Source: Streptomyces venezuelae
Lineage (GTDB): Bacteria; Actinomycetota; Actinomycetes; Streptomycetales; Streptomycetaceae
Assembly (NCBI RefSeq): GCF_008642375.1
Contig: NZ_CP029194.1
Location: 2,108,001-2,172,000, forward strand
Direction: 5' to 3'
Length of the DNA stretch: 64,000 nt
The notes under the pieces are model-generated. The model worked only from the letters and a program-made list of their open reading frames with translations. It was not told the DNA's origin and ran no database searches. The position numbers and the translations under genes were made by a program. This document shows, piece by piece, positions 1 through 8,549 of this stretch (positions are counted from its first letter, which is position 1; each line of letters begins with the position of its first letter).

Positions 1-1864
1 AGGCTGCGCCGACCGCCGCGTACTGCGAGCGGAGCAGCCCGGCCGACTTGAGCGACCACGGCATCAGCTCGCCGTCGAGGAGGAGCCAGTCGCCCGCGCC
101 GGAGGTGCTGTCCGGCGCAGCGAGCTCGTCCCACAGCCCGGCGGCGTCGATCGCGGTCCGCAGCCGGTCGAGGACCTGCTCGGTGACGGTCCGGTCGTCG
201 AAGAACGGGCGGCCGGTACGGGTGTACAGGGCGCCGGTCACCCCGGTGACGCCGAAGCGCTCCTGGGCCGCCTTCTCGTCCCGGCAGACCAGGGCCACGG
301 CCCGCGAGCCCATGTGCTTCTCCTCGCACACGACCCTCTCGACGCCGTCCGCCCGGTACTGGGCGAAGGCCTCTGCCGGGTGTTCCAGGTACCCCTCGGT
401 GCGCGAGGTGGCGGTCGGTGCCATGGTCGGCGGCAGGTAGGCGAGCAGCCGCGGGTCGACGGCGAAGCGGCTCATGACCTCCAGGGCCGCCGCCGCGTTC
501 TCCTCGCGCACGGCGACGTTGCCGAGGTGCCGGGTCTCCACGATCCGTCGGCCGTGCACGTCGGCCAGGTCCAGCGGGCGTCCCTCGTGCCCGCCGGGCG
601 CCTCGGTCGCGAGCGGCCGGGCCGGCTCGTACCAGACCTGCTCGGCCGGTACGTCGACGAGTTCGCGCTCCGGCCAGCGCAGCGCGGTCATCTTCCCGCC
701 GAAGACGGCCCCCGTGTCGAGGCAGATGGTGTTGTTGATCCAGGAGGTGTTCGGTACGGGCGTGTGGCCGTACACGACGGCGGCCCGGCCCCGGTAGTCC
801 TCCGCCCACGGGTAGCGCACCGGCAGCCCGAACTCGTCGGTCTCCCCGGTGGTGTCCCCGTACAGCGCGTGCGAGCGCACCCGGCCGGAGGTGCGGCCGT
901 GGTACTTCTCCGGCAGCCCGGCGTGGCAGACGACGAGGGCGCCGCCGTCGAGGACGTAGTGGCTGACGAGCCCGTCGATGAACTCGGCGACCTGGGCGCG
1001 GAACTCCTCGCTCTCGCCCTCCAGCTGCTCGATCGTCTCGGCGAGTCCGTGGGTCTGCTGGACCTTCCTGCCCTTCAGCCAGCGGCCGAGCTTGTTCTCG
1101 TGGTTGCCGGGGACGCACAGGGCGTCGCCGGAGGCGACCATGGCCATGACGCGCCGCAGGACGCCCGGCGAGTCGGGGCCCCGGTCGACGAGGTCGCCGA
1201 CGAAGACCGCCGTGCGCCCCTCCGGGTGGTGGCCGTCCACATAGCCGAGCCGCGCGAGGAGGGTGTCGAGCTCGGACCGGCAGCCGTGGATGTCACCGAT
1301 GATGTCGAAGGGGCCGGTGAGGTGCCGCAGGTCGTTGAAGCGGCGCTCCAGGACGACCTCGGCCTCCTCGACCTCCTCCACCGAACGCAGGACGTGCACC
1401 TTGCGGAAGCCCTCGCGCTCCAGTCCGCGCAGCGAGCGGCGCAGCTCGCGGCGGTGGCGCTGGATGACGTGCGCGGGCATGTCGGCGCGGTCGGGACGGC
1501 CGGCGTTCCGCGTGCGGCACACCTCCTCGGGCAGGTCGAGCACGATGGCGATGGGCAGCACGTCGTGCTCCCGGGCCAGCCTGACCAGCTGGCGGCGGGC
1601 CTCCGGCTGCACGTTGGTGGCGTCGACGACGGTCAGCCGTCCCGCCGCGAGCCGCTTGCCGGCGATGTAGTGGAGGACGTCGAAGGCGTCCTTGCTCGCG
1701 GACTGGTCGTTCTCGTCGTCGGCGACGAGCCCCCGGCAGAAGTCGGAGGAGACGATCTCGGTCGGCTTGAAGTGGCGCCGCGCGAAGGTCGACTTGCCGG
1801 AGCCGGTGGCACCGACGAGGACCACGAGGGACAGGTCGGTGACAGGCAGCGTGCGGGTGGTCAT
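1..1864 (-). CDS. pnkp: Polynucleotide kinase-phosphatase Pnkp (RNA repair), C-terminus cut by window edge
   Basis: This enzyme heals broken RNA ends. Its N-terminal kinase phosphorylates 5'-OH, its central phosphatase removes 2',3'-cyclic phosphate, and its C-terminal domain is an adenylating ligase module. A P-loop (GATGSGKST, Lys24) opens the protein. A calcineurin-type phosphatase follows from about residue 188 (GDIHG, GDLVDRGPDS, GNHEN). The ligase motif EEKHMGSR places the probable adenylated lysine at residue 516. The 621 codons visible here lack the end of the ligase domain; full-length family members are about 850 residues. The ATG overlaps the stop of the preceding hen1 gene as ATGA, so the two are translationally coupled. 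In this family Pnkp ligates only together with Hen1, which the context supports. Confidence 0.95.
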   Translation of the reverse strand, partial: MTTRTLPVTDLSLVVLVGATGSGKSTFARRHFKPTEIVSSDFCRGLVADDENDQSASKDAFDVLHYIAGKRLAAGRLTVVDATNVQPEARRQLVRLAREHDVLPIAIVLDLPEEVCRTRNAGRPDRADMPAHVIQRHRRELRRSLRGLEREGFRKVHVLRSVEEVEEAEVVLERRFNDLRHLTGPFDIIGDIHGCRSELDTLLARLGYVDGHHPEGRTAVFVGDLVDRGPDSPGVLRRVMAMVASGDALCVPGNHENKLGRWLKGRKVQQTHGLAETIEQLEGESEEFRAQVAEFIDGLVSHYVLDGGALVVCHAGLPEKYHGRTSGRVRSHALYGDTTGETDEFGLPVRYPWAEDYRGRAAVVYGHTPVPNTSWINNTICLDTGAVFGGKMTALRWPERELVDVPAEQVWYEPARPLATEAPGGHEGRPLDLADVHGRRIVETRHLGNVAVREENAAAALEVMSRFAVDPRLLAYLPPTMAPTATSRTEGYLEHPAEAFAQYRADGVERVVCEEKHMGSRAVALVCRDEKAAQERFGVTGVTGALYTRTGRPFFDDRTVTEQVLDRLRTAIDAAGLWDELAAPDSTSGAGDWLLLDGELMPWSLKSAGLLRSQYAAVGAA

Positions 1865-3345
1865 GCCGCGACCTCCTTCAAGGTCTCGTCGGTCTCGTCG
1901 GTCTTGTCCGTCCGGGTGAAGACGGCCATCTGCGTCGGCGGCCCGACCTCGGGGTCGTCGGGTCCGACGGGAACGAACTCCACGCCGTACCCGTACGGTC
2001 CGGCGACTCCCGCCGCCCACTCCCGGAACTCCTCCCGGGTCCATTCGAAGCGGTGGTCGTTGTGCCGGACGTGTCCGGCGGGCAGCGACTCCCAGCGCAC
2101 GTTGTACTCGACGTTCGGCGTGGTCACGAGGACCGTACGGGGCCGGGCCGCGCCGAACACCGCGTACTCGAGCGCCGGCAGCCGCGGCAGGTCCAGGTGC
2201 TCGATCACCTCGCTGAGCACGGCCGCGTCGTAGCCGGCGAGCCGCTTGTCGGTGTACGCGAGCGAGCCCTGGAGCAGCGTGACCCGGGCGGCCTGCCGCT
2301 CCCCCATCCGGTCGAGCCGCAGCCGGCGGGCGGCGACGGTCAGCGCCCGGACGGACACGTCCACGCCGACGATCTCGGTGAACCGGACGTCCTTGAGCAG
2401 GGCCTGCACCAACTGGCCCTGTCCGCACCCGAGATCGAGCACGCGGGCCGCGCCGGCGCTGTGGAGCGCGGCGAGGATCGCGTCCCGGCGCTGCTCGGCG
2501 AGCGGCACCGGCCGCTCCTCCGTGTCGGTGGCCTCGTCCACGGCGTTGTCGACGTCCTCGACGTCGAGCCCCTCGGCCTCGGCGAGCCGCACCAGCTCAA
2601 GGCGCTCCGTCGCCTCACGGGCCAGGCCCCAGCGACGCGAGAGGTAGCGCTCGGTGATCAGCTTCCGCTCCGGGTGGCCGGCCAGCCAGCCGTCCCCGGC
2701 GCGCAGCAGCTTGTCGACCTCGTCGGGCGCGACCCAGTAGTGCTTGGCGTCGTCGAGGACGGGCAGCAGGACGTACAGCTGGTTGAGCGCGTCGGCGAGC
2801 CGCAGCTCGCCTTCGAGCACCAGGCGCACGTACCGGGAGGCGCCCCACTCGGGGAACTCCGCGTCCAGCGCGACCGGTTCGGCCTCCACCGCGCTCCAGC
2901 CGAGCGGCTCGAAAAGGGCGCGCACGAGGCCGGCGCCGCCCCTGGCGGGGAGCGCGGGGACCTCGATCCGCAGCGGCAGCGGAGCGGCGGCCCGCTCGGG
3001 CATCGCCTGGCACACGCCGTGCAGCGCGGTCTTGAAGACCTTGGCGAGCGCCACGGCAAGCAGCGAGGACGCCGCGTAGGGCCGGTCGTTCACGTACTGC
3101 GCGAGCGCGGCGTCGGGGGCGCCGCCCCGGCCCTTGCCCTTGCCGCGGCGCACCAGCGCCACGGGATCCACCTCCAGGAGGAGTGCCGCGGTGCACCGCT
3201 CGGCGCTCGCCTCGGGGTAGAGGACGTGCGCAGTGCCGTGCGAGGTCGAGAACGCCTGTGCCCGCTCGGGATGCTTGTGCAGCAGAAATCCGAGATCGGT
3301 CGCGGGTCGCTCCGGGGTGCCGGTTGTACTGATCGTCAGGAACAC
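1861..3345 (-). CDS. hen1: 3'-terminal RNA ribose 2'-O-methyltransferase Hen1
   Basis: Hen1 methylates the 2'-OH of the 3' nucleotide at a cleavage site before ligation, so the repaired RNA resists cleavage again. The N-terminal half (about residues 1-240) is the bacterial Hen1 N-domain that binds and activates the Pnkp ligase. The C-terminal half is a SAM methyltransferase with VLDLGCGQG near residue 300. The metal-binding EVIEHL (about 378) and H-x3-H region RHNDHRFEW (about 428) are characteristic of Hen1. The 494-residue length is normal. The start is GTG with no clear Shine-Dalgarno; a CATACT hexamer 7 nt upstream leaves leaderless transcription possible. The tail has short TDKTDETDET repeats. 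It lies 66 bp after mmuM on the same strand. Confidence 0.95.
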   Translation of the reverse strand: MFLTISTTGTPERPATDLGFLLHKHPERAQAFSTSHGTAHVLYPEASAERCTAALLLEVDPVALVRRGKGKGRGGAPDAALAQYVNDRPYAASSLLAVALAKVFKTALHGVCQAMPERAAAPLPLRIEVPALPARGGAGLVRALFEPLGWSAVEAEPVALDAEFPEWGASRYVRLVLEGELRLADALNQLYVLLPVLDDAKHYWVAPDEVDKLLRAGDGWLAGHPERKLITERYLSRRWGLAREATERLELVRLAEAEGLDVEDVDNAVDEATDTEERPVPLAEQRRDAILAALHSAGAARVLDLGCGQGQLVQALLKDVRFTEIVGVDVSVRALTVAARRLRLDRMGERQAARVTLLQGSLAYTDKRLAGYDAAVLSEVIEHLDLPRLPALEYAVFGAARPRTVLVTTPNVEYNVRWESLPAGHVRHNDHRFEWTREEFREWAAGVAGPYGYGVEFVPVGPDDPEVGPPTQMAVFTRTDKTDETDETLKEVAA

Positions 3346-3411
3346 ACGCTCGAGTATGAGCGTGCCCCGCCCGCCCCACCAGGCAATTTCGACGCACCCG
3401 CCGCCCGTCGG

Positions 3412-4335
3412 CTACTCGGGCGACTCACCCGCCCCACCGGCGAGCGCCTCGGCCAGCTCGGCGACGAGCGACGGACCGACGCGGCAGCAGCCACCGATCA
3501 GCCGGGCCCCGGCCCCCGCCCAGGCGGTGGCCCGGGGCGGGTCGAAGGTGCCGTCGCCACGCCAGCCCCGGGCGACGGCGTCCCACCGCTCCCCGCTGTT
3601 CGGGTAGACCACGGACGGTTTCCCGGTCACGGCGACGGCGAGCTCCACGGCGGACCCCACCCCCTCCGGGTCACAGCAGTTGATGCCCACGGCCACGACC
3701 TGGTCGTTCCCGGCGGCGACCGCGAAGGCCTCCGCCAACTCCTGCCCGGCCCTGGTCCGCCCGCCGTCGACCGTGTACGAGAGCCACACCGGCACCCCGC
3801 ACCCGTCGACCGCCCGCAGCAGCGCCTCCGCCTCCTCCGCGTCCGGCACCGTCTCCAGGGCCAGGACGTCGGGCCCGGCCTCGGCGAGCACGTCGATCCG
3901 GGGCCGGTGGAACCGCTCGAGCTCCCGCACGGACAGCCCGTACCGTCCCCGGTACTCGCTCCCGTCCGCGAGCATCGCGCCGTACGGCCCGACGGACGCC
4001 GCGACCCAGACATCCGCCCCGACCCGCTCCGCCGCCTCCCTGGCGAGCTCCACGCTCCGGCCGAGGAGCCGCGCCGCCCCGGCCCGGCCCACACCCCGCC
4101 GGGCGAAGCCCTCGAAGGTGGCCTGGTAGGAGGCGGTGGTGACCACCCGGGCACCGGCCCGTACGTACGCCGCGTGCGCCGCCTCGATCTGCTCGGGCCC
4201 GTCGGCGAGGAGGCGCGCGGACCAGAGCGCGTCCGAGAGGTCGCAGCCCTGCGCCTCCAGCTGGTTGGACAGCCCGCCGTCGAGGACGAGCGGCCCCTCC
4301 CGGAGGGCCTCGGCGAGCGTACGGACCGGTTTCAT
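3412..4335 (-). CDS. mmuM: Homocysteine S-methyltransferase
   Basis: This cytosolic enzyme transfers a methyl group from S-methylmethionine (or SAM) to homocysteine, giving methionine. The 307-residue protein is a single homocysteine-binding barrel. The zinc-ligand cysteines are visible in GINCC (220/221) and GGCC (283/284), and the N-terminal LDGGLSNQLE is typical. It starts 13 bp after the LLM oxidoreductase gene, suggesting one transcript. Its position just upstream of hen1, a SAM-dependent methyltransferase, may mean shared regulation, but no direct functional link can be shown from sequence. Confidence 0.9.
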   Translation of the reverse strand: MKPVRTLAEALREGPLVLDGGLSNQLEAQGCDLSDALWSARLLADGPEQIEAAHAAYVRAGARVVTTASYQATFEGFARRGVGRAGAARLLGRSVELAREAAERVGADVWVAASVGPYGAMLADGSEYRGRYGLSVRELERFHRPRIDVLAEAGPDVLALETVPDAEEAEALLRAVDGCGVPVWLSYTVDGGRTRAGQELAEAFAVAAGNDQVVAVGINCCDPEGVGSAVELAVAVTGKPSVVYPNSGERWDAVARGWRGDGTFDPPRATAWAGAGARLIGGCCRVGPSLVAELAEALAGGAGESPE

Positions 4336-4348
4336 CGTCTCGCCCCGC

Positions 4349-5272
4349 TCATCCCAGCTGCGACTGGACCCGCGCGGAGATCAGCTCCAGGTGGTCCAGG
4401 TCGTCGAGGTCGAGGACCTGGAGGTAGACCCGGGAGGAGCCGATGGCCGCGTACCGCCCGATCTTGTCGACGACCTCGGCGGGCGAACCCGCGAGACCGT
4501 TCGCCTTGAGCTCGTCCACGTCCCGCCCGATCGCGGCGGCCCGGCGGGCCACCTCCGCGTCGTTCTTGCCGACACAGACGACCAGCGCGTTGGAGTACAC
4601 GAGGTCACCGGCCTGCCGCCCCGCCGCCTCCGCCGCCGCCCGGACCCGGCCGAACTGCCGCTCGCTGTCCTCCAGCGAGGCGAACGGGATGTTGAACTCG
4701 TCCGCGTACCGCGCGGCCAGCCTCGGCGTACGGCTCGCACCGTGCCCGCCGATCAGCACCGGGATCCTGTCCTGCGCGGGCTTCGGCAGCGCGGGCGAGT
4801 CGGTGAGGCGGTAGTACTCCCCCTCGTACGAGAACGTCTTGCCGAGCTCGGTCTCCCACAGGCCGGTGACGATCGCCAGCTGCTCCTCCAGCCGGCCGAA
4901 CTTCTCCTTCGGGAACGGAATGCCGTAGGCCTTGTGCTCCTCCTCGAACCAGCCCGCGCCGAGGCCCAGTTCGACCCGTCCGCCGGACATCCGGTCGACC
5001 TGCGCGACCTGGATGGCCAGGACTCCCGGGAGCCGGAACGTACCGGCGGTCATCAGGGTGCCGAGACGGATCCGCTTCGTCTCCCGGGCCAGACCGGCGA
5101 GGGTGATCCAGGCGTCCGTCGGCCCGGGAAGCCCGTCGGACGAGCCCATGCTGAGGTAGTGGTCCGAGCGGAAGAAGGCGTCAAAGCCGAGCTCCTCGGT
5201 GGCCCGGGCCACCGTGAGGAGGGTGTCGTAGTCGGCCCCCTGCTGGGGTTCGGTGAAGATGCGGAGATCCAT
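4349..5272 (-). CDS. LLM-class F420-dependent oxidoreductase
   Basis: This is a 307-residue bacterial luciferase-like monooxygenase (TIM barrel) of the F420-dependent type common in actinomycetes. The N-terminus MDLRIFTEP, the RSDHY motif, and the central VELGLGAGWFEEEH are typical family signatures. The substrate cannot be inferred. The chosen ATG lies one base after a GGAGGT sequence, unusually close, so initiation may occur at the GTG five codons upstream or be leaderless. The open frame continues upstream without family similarity. It is the first gene of the apparent LLM-mmuM-hen1-pnkp run. Confidence 0.85.
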   Translation of the reverse strand: MDLRIFTEPQQGADYDTLLTVARATEELGFDAFFRSDHYLSMGSSDGLPGPTDAWITLAGLARETKRIRLGTLMTAGTFRLPGVLAIQVAQVDRMSGGRVELGLGAGWFEEEHKAYGIPFPKEKFGRLEEQLAIVTGLWETELGKTFSYEGEYYRLTDSPALPKPAQDRIPVLIGGHGASRTPRLAARYADEFNIPFASLEDSERQFGRVRAAAEAAGRQAGDLVYSNALVVCVGKNDAEVARRAAAIGRDVDELKANGLAGSPAEVVDKIGRYAAIGSSRVYLQVLDLDDLDHLELISARVQSQLG

Positions 5273-5520
5273 ACCTCCATCCTGCACCGTCGGGTGCGTG
5301 TCAACCTCTCCGTCAGCTCGCGGGCGGCTCCGTCCCGGTCGGGTGAATATCCGGCCCGTGGCGGGCCGCGTCCTACCTGGCCAGTGACCGTGGCCGGGGA
5401 CCCGTCGTTGGCTCGGGCGGAGCCGGACCGCCCGGCCCGCGTGCCGGCGGCCGCTGCCGGTGCGTCGCTCTCTCTCGTGTCCCCGCCGCCGTCGGCGGGG
5501 TCCGGGCCGAGGAGGCCGCC

Positions 5521-5925
5521 ATGTCCCAGGAAGCCGCGCCGGAGCGGGCCGTGCCCGAGCAGTCCGCGCCGCCGTCCGTGCCCGAGCAGAAGGACGCCGA
5601 TGCCCCCAAGGGCCTGCTCCAGCAGATGGAGGAGCTGATGGCGGCGCTCTCCGCCGACCTCTCCCAGCTCGACGCCGACATCCAGTCCACGGCCGAACGC
5701 CTGGACCCGGAGCCCCCGCACCCCGGCGCCGACCGGCCGAACGCCGAGGGCGACCACTCCGAGCACGATGGCTCCGCTCACCAGCGGACCGACCGCCGCG
5801 GTCCCGAGAGCGGCCAGGGACCCGAGCACCACGACACCGAGCACCACGGCACCGAGCACCGCGAGGGCTCCGGCCACGGGCGCGATCACCACCCGTCCCT
5901 CGGCGATCCGCGACCCCTCTACTAG
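5521..5925 (+). CDS. Small hypothetical protein with coiled-coil centre and His/Glu-rich tail
   Basis: No family was recognised for this 134-residue protein. It has a Pro/Glu-rich N-terminus, a probable amphipathic helix around residues 30-60 (GLLQQMEELMAALSADL) and a tail of repeated E-H-H units (EHHDTEHHGTEHRE), which might bind metal. The start is supported by AGGAGG five bases before ATG. A perfect hairpin (8-bp arms, 5481-5500) sits just ahead of the ribosome site and could attenuate or stabilise the message. The gene diverges from the LLM oxidoreductase. The C-terminal low-complexity half may be poorly conserved. Confidence 0.55.
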   Translation: MSQEAAPERAVPEQSAPPSVPEQKDADAPKGLLQQMEELMAALSADLSQLDADIQSTAERLDPEPPHPGADRPNAEGDHSEHDGSAHQRTDRRGPESGQGPEHHDTEHHGTEHREGSGHGRDHHPSLGDPRPLY

Positions 5926-5972
5926 CGCCACCGAGACCGCCGCACCGCCCCCGGCCGATCGCCGTCCGCCGT

Positions 5973-6461
5973 TCACGCCGGACGCGGCCCGGGGCCCGCC
6001 CGGCCTCGGGCCGGGTCGGGCGGGCGGGCCCGCTCCCGGTCGTCGCGCACCGCGAGCCGCCGGAGCATCCCGCCCACTCTGTCGCTCGACTCGTCGACCG
6101 CGTCGATGGCCTCGATGCACTGCCAGTAGAGCCCCTCCTCGTCGGTGGCACAGGCCACCCCGACGAGCGCGATCCCCACCTCCCCGAGCAGCGCCCCGAG
6201 CGCCGTCAGCGCCGCGACCGGATCGCCGACCTCGGTCAACTGCGCCGCACGCGGCCCACCGGCCCCCCACGCCGGGTACTCCCCGATCTCGCTCAGCCCC
6301 CGTGCCTCGCCGCGCAGTTCCAGCGGCCCGCAGAGCGCGAGATGACTTCCTATCGCCTGGGCGAGCGCCTGCGCCTGCCAGGCCTCCGCCACGATGTCCT
6401 GTGCTGTCCCGCTCCCCGCCAACGCGTGCCGCCCGGCCGCGATGAGCCGCTCTGCTTCCAT
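5973..6461 (-). CDS. Conserved Streptomyces protein of unknown function (DUF6099-like)
   Basis: This 162-residue soluble protein is rich in alanine and leucine and is probably all helical. The opening MEAERLIAAGRHAL and the AWQAQALAQAIGSHLALCGP segment resemble what I recall of the actinobacterial DUF6099 family. That assignment is from memory and unverified. No catalytic motif is visible. A TTG lies one codon upstream as an alternative start. The last 20 residues are Arg/Pro-rich and probably unstructured. The gene converges with the small protein at 5521. Confidence 0.6.
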   Translation of the reverse strand: MEAERLIAAGRHALAGSGTAQDIVAEAWQAQALAQAIGSHLALCGPLELRGEARGLSEIGEYPAWGAGGPRAAQLTEVGDPVAALTALGALLGEVGIALVGVACATDEEGLYWQCIEAIDAVDESSDRVGGMLRRLAVRDDRERARPPDPARGRAGPGPRPA

Positions 6462-6587
6462 CAACGCCGCCCCCGTTCCTACGACTTACCGCCCACTCAT
6501 TCCACTACCCAGAGTGAGGCCGACTGAGCCCCGACACCAGGGGAATTCGGAAATCTGTGGACAGTAGGCTCGATGGGGAAAAGTCGA

Positions 6588-7148
6588 TCACTCCGAAGAG
6601 TGACGATCCCCCGTCTCGGCCCCGCCGGCATCCCCTCCGTCCCGCCGTCGGGCGGGAAATCGGACCTCGTTCCTGTCGATCTTCGCCGCGAGCGCCACCA
6701 GCGGATCGACCCCGAGCACCTCGCAGAACTGCAGCAGATAGGCGAGCACGTCGGCCACCTCGTCCGCGACGCGATGCGCCGACTCGGGGTCCTCCATCAC
6801 CCGTTCCGCCTGCTCAGGGGTCAACCACTGGAAGATCTCCAGGAGTTCGGACGCCTCCACGCTGAGCGCCGCCGCCAGGTTCTTGGGCGTGTGGTACGGC
6901 TGCCAGTCACGGGCGGCCGCGAACTCGGCCAGCCTGCGCTGGAGCGCCGCCATGTCGTGGCGCATCTCGTCATGGCGCACCACGTCACCGCCGCCGGCCT
7001 CACTCTTGTCCGTCGACTCACCGCCCACACCCACGCCCCCGTCCACGCCGCTCACGCCGCTCACGCCGTCCACGCCGTCCACGCCGTCCACGCCGTCCAC
7101 GCCGTCCACGCCGTCCACCGTCTCGCACTCCGTCCTCTTCTCCGTCAC
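6588..7148 (-). CDS. MazG-like nucleotide pyrophosphohydrolase with N-terminal VDG repeat
   Basis: The core, from about MRHDMAALQRR (start near 6965) to residue 170, is a MazG-like all-alpha NTP pyrophosphohydrolase. It has paired acidic motifs: E-A-S-E in VEASELLEIFQWL and E-V-A-D in ADEVADVLAYLLQF. Such enzymes hydrolyse (d)NTPs to monophosphates. A GTG at 7148 overlaps the stop of the upstream ATPase gene (GTGA) and would add a 60-residue N-terminal extension. Much of that extension is a (Gly-Val-Asp) repeat from nine 9-bp DNA units. The overlap favours the long form, but the core-only ATG at 6965 is possible. A small hairpin (6588-6603) covers the stop codon. Confidence 0.8.
   Translation of the reverse strand: MTEKRTECETVDGVDGVDGVDGVDGVDGVSGVSGVDGGVGVGGESTDKSEAGGGDVVRHDEMRHDMAALQRRLAEFAAARDWQPYHTPKNLAAALSVEASELLEIFQWLTPEQAERVMEDPESAHRVADEVADVLAYLLQFCEVLGVDPLVALAAKIDRNEVRFPARRRDGGDAGGAETGDRHSSE
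7044..7124 (-). repeat. Nine 9-bp tandem units inside the mazG-like gene
   Basis: Two units of CACGCCGCT are followed by seven of CACGCCGTC on the plus strand. On the coding strand they read as a Gly-Val-Asp/Ser repeat. Because the unit is a multiple of three, copy-number change would keep the reading frame. Confidence 0.9.
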
Positions 7149-8494
7149 ACGCCCAGGTCTACCACCGTCACCCCGGACGTCCTCCGCGCCTCCCCCACCC
7201 CTCGCTCCCCTACCGTCCCGGCGACCCGGATGTGCCCGTCGGCGGCGATGGCCACGGCGAGGCCGAGCAGTTCGCGCAGCTGGCGCCCGTCGAGCCCCCG
7301 GTCCAGGCCGTCGGCGAGCAGGGTCAGGCTCTGCATGGCGTCCGGCACCTCGGCGATCCGGTCCATCGCGAGCACTCCTGGACCCGTGAGCAGCGTGAGC
7401 GCCAGGGCCAGGTAGCGCAGTTCGCCGTCGGCGAGGCGGCCGAGCGGGGTCGCGGACCGGCCGCCCCTTTCGAGGACGGCGCGGACGGTGCCGTCGGGGA
7501 GTTCCCGCACGCCGAGCCCCGTGACCGGTCCCGCGCAGCCGGCACCCGCCATGGCCGCGAGGCGGTGGTGTCTGCGCGGGCAGTCCGTGTGGGTGCGGTG
7601 CAGGACCTCTGCGAGGTTGGCACAGTCGCGCCGCAGCCGCCCTTCGCCGGGGAGGACGGAGGACCGCATCCCTGAGGGCCGCGGGTCGCAGGGGAAGGCG
7701 GACCGCAGCCCGATGACCAGTTGCTCGGCGGCGGCCAGCACCTCCAGCTGTCCGGGCGTCTTGCCGGCGACGCGCAGCGGCAGCAGGGCCGTACCGAGCA
7801 GGTCGTCGGGGAGCGGTGCCCGGGTGACGGGGGTGGCGCCGGCGGTGTGCCACTCGGCCTGGACGGTGCTGCGGCTCGGGTCGCGCAGGGCGGTCGCGAG
7901 CAGGGTGCGGCCCCGGCCGGTGAGCCGCTCGCCGACGATGCGGAGCCGGGGCTCGGCCTGGACGGCGAGGTCGAGGCGGACCGGGCCGGCCGGGCCGTCG
8001 ACCGTGCAGCCGATCCGGAATCCACGGCGGCCCTGGGCGTCGGGGCGGGCGCGTTCGGGCACGCAGTCGCCGGCGTCGGGGAAGACCTCGTCGAGGGAGT
8101 CGCCCGCGCCGAGCCGGGCCAGGGCCTCGTAGGCCCGGAGCATGGTGGACTTGCCGCTTCCGCTGGGCCCGGCGAAGAGGGTGACCGGCCCGAGCGCGTG
8201 GACGGCGCCACGGTGGCCGGCGAACGCGGACAGCCGCAGCTCGGTGACCACCGGCCGGGCGCACGCCCGCCCGCCCTCGCCCCGGCCCCCGCCCCCGCGA
8301 CCGCCGGAGGGCCGGACTTCGGAAGGACGGACTTCGGAAGACCGGACGTCGGAGGTACGGACTTCGGAGGTGCGGACTTCGGAAGAGGGGGCTCCGGAGG
8401 AGCGGGCTTCGGAGGAGCGGGCCTGGGAGGGGACGGCGTCGGAGGAGGGCGCGTGTGACGTGCGGGCGAGCGTGCTGCCGCCGGTGAGGTCCAT
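7145..8494 (-). CDS. AAA-family ATPase (RecF/SMC-like nucleotide-binding fold) with pentapeptide-repeat N-terminus
   Basis: This 449-residue protein begins with about 80 disordered residues. They include degenerate S-E-V-R-T/P pentapeptides, then a Gly/Arg patch. The ATPase starts at VTELRLSAFAGHRG, which resembles RecF/AAA_21-type proteins. It has a Walker A motif GPSGSGKST, a signature-like LADGELRYLALALTLL and a degenerate Walker B region (GVLAMDRI). No nuclease or membrane domain is visible. It overlaps the MazG-like gene by 4 bp, so the two products are probably made in fixed ratio and may act together, perhaps in nucleotide surveillance. That role is inference only. Confidence 0.75.
   Translation of the reverse strand: MDLTGGSTLARTSHAPSSDAVPSQARSSEARSSGAPSSEVRTSEVRTSDVRSSEVRPSEVRPSGGRGGGGRGEGGRACARPVVTELRLSAFAGHRGAVHALGPVTLFAGPSGSGKSTMLRAYEALARLGAGDSLDEVFPDAGDCVPERARPDAQGRRGFRIGCTVDGPAGPVRLDLAVQAEPRLRIVGERLTGRGRTLLATALRDPSRSTVQAEWHTAGATPVTRAPLPDDLLGTALLPLRVAGKTPGQLEVLAAAEQLVIGLRSAFPCDPRPSGMRSSVLPGEGRLRRDCANLAEVLHRTHTDCPRRHHRLAAMAGAGCAGPVTGLGVRELPDGTVRAVLERGGRSATPLGRLADGELRYLALALTLLTGPGVLAMDRIAEVPDAMQSLTLLADGLDRGLDGRQLRELLGLAVAIAADGHIRVAGTVGERGVGEARRTSGVTVVDLGV
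8311..8440 (-). repeat. Degenerate 15-bp tandem repeat encoding SEVRP/T pentapeptides
   Basis: Units close to CGGACTTCGGAAGGA recur through this stretch and encode the S-E-V-R-P/T repeats of the ATPase N-terminus. The copies diverge towards the 3' side of the plus strand (GGAGCGGGCTTC-type units). Confidence 0.8.
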
Positions 8495-8549
8495 GCCCGG
8501 ACCGTACGCAGCCCACTCCGTGACGAACCGTTACGTCCAGATGACCTTC

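Noticed and set aside
314..2233. Long plus-strand open frame of 639 codons
   Set aside because: It is antisense to Pnkp and Hen1, which have clear motifs. The translation is low-complexity Ala/Val/Arg typical of shadow frames in high-GC DNA.
2053..4509. 818-codon plus-strand frame
   Set aside because: Antisense shadow of Hen1 and MmuM; no domain, and composition dominated by Arg, Pro, Gly.
5053..6270. Minus-strand frame with a hydrophobic stretch
   Set aside because: It overlaps the LLM oxidoreductase and the small protein at 5521, has no ribosome site, and its hydrophobic stretch mirrors the His/Glu repeat of the real frame.
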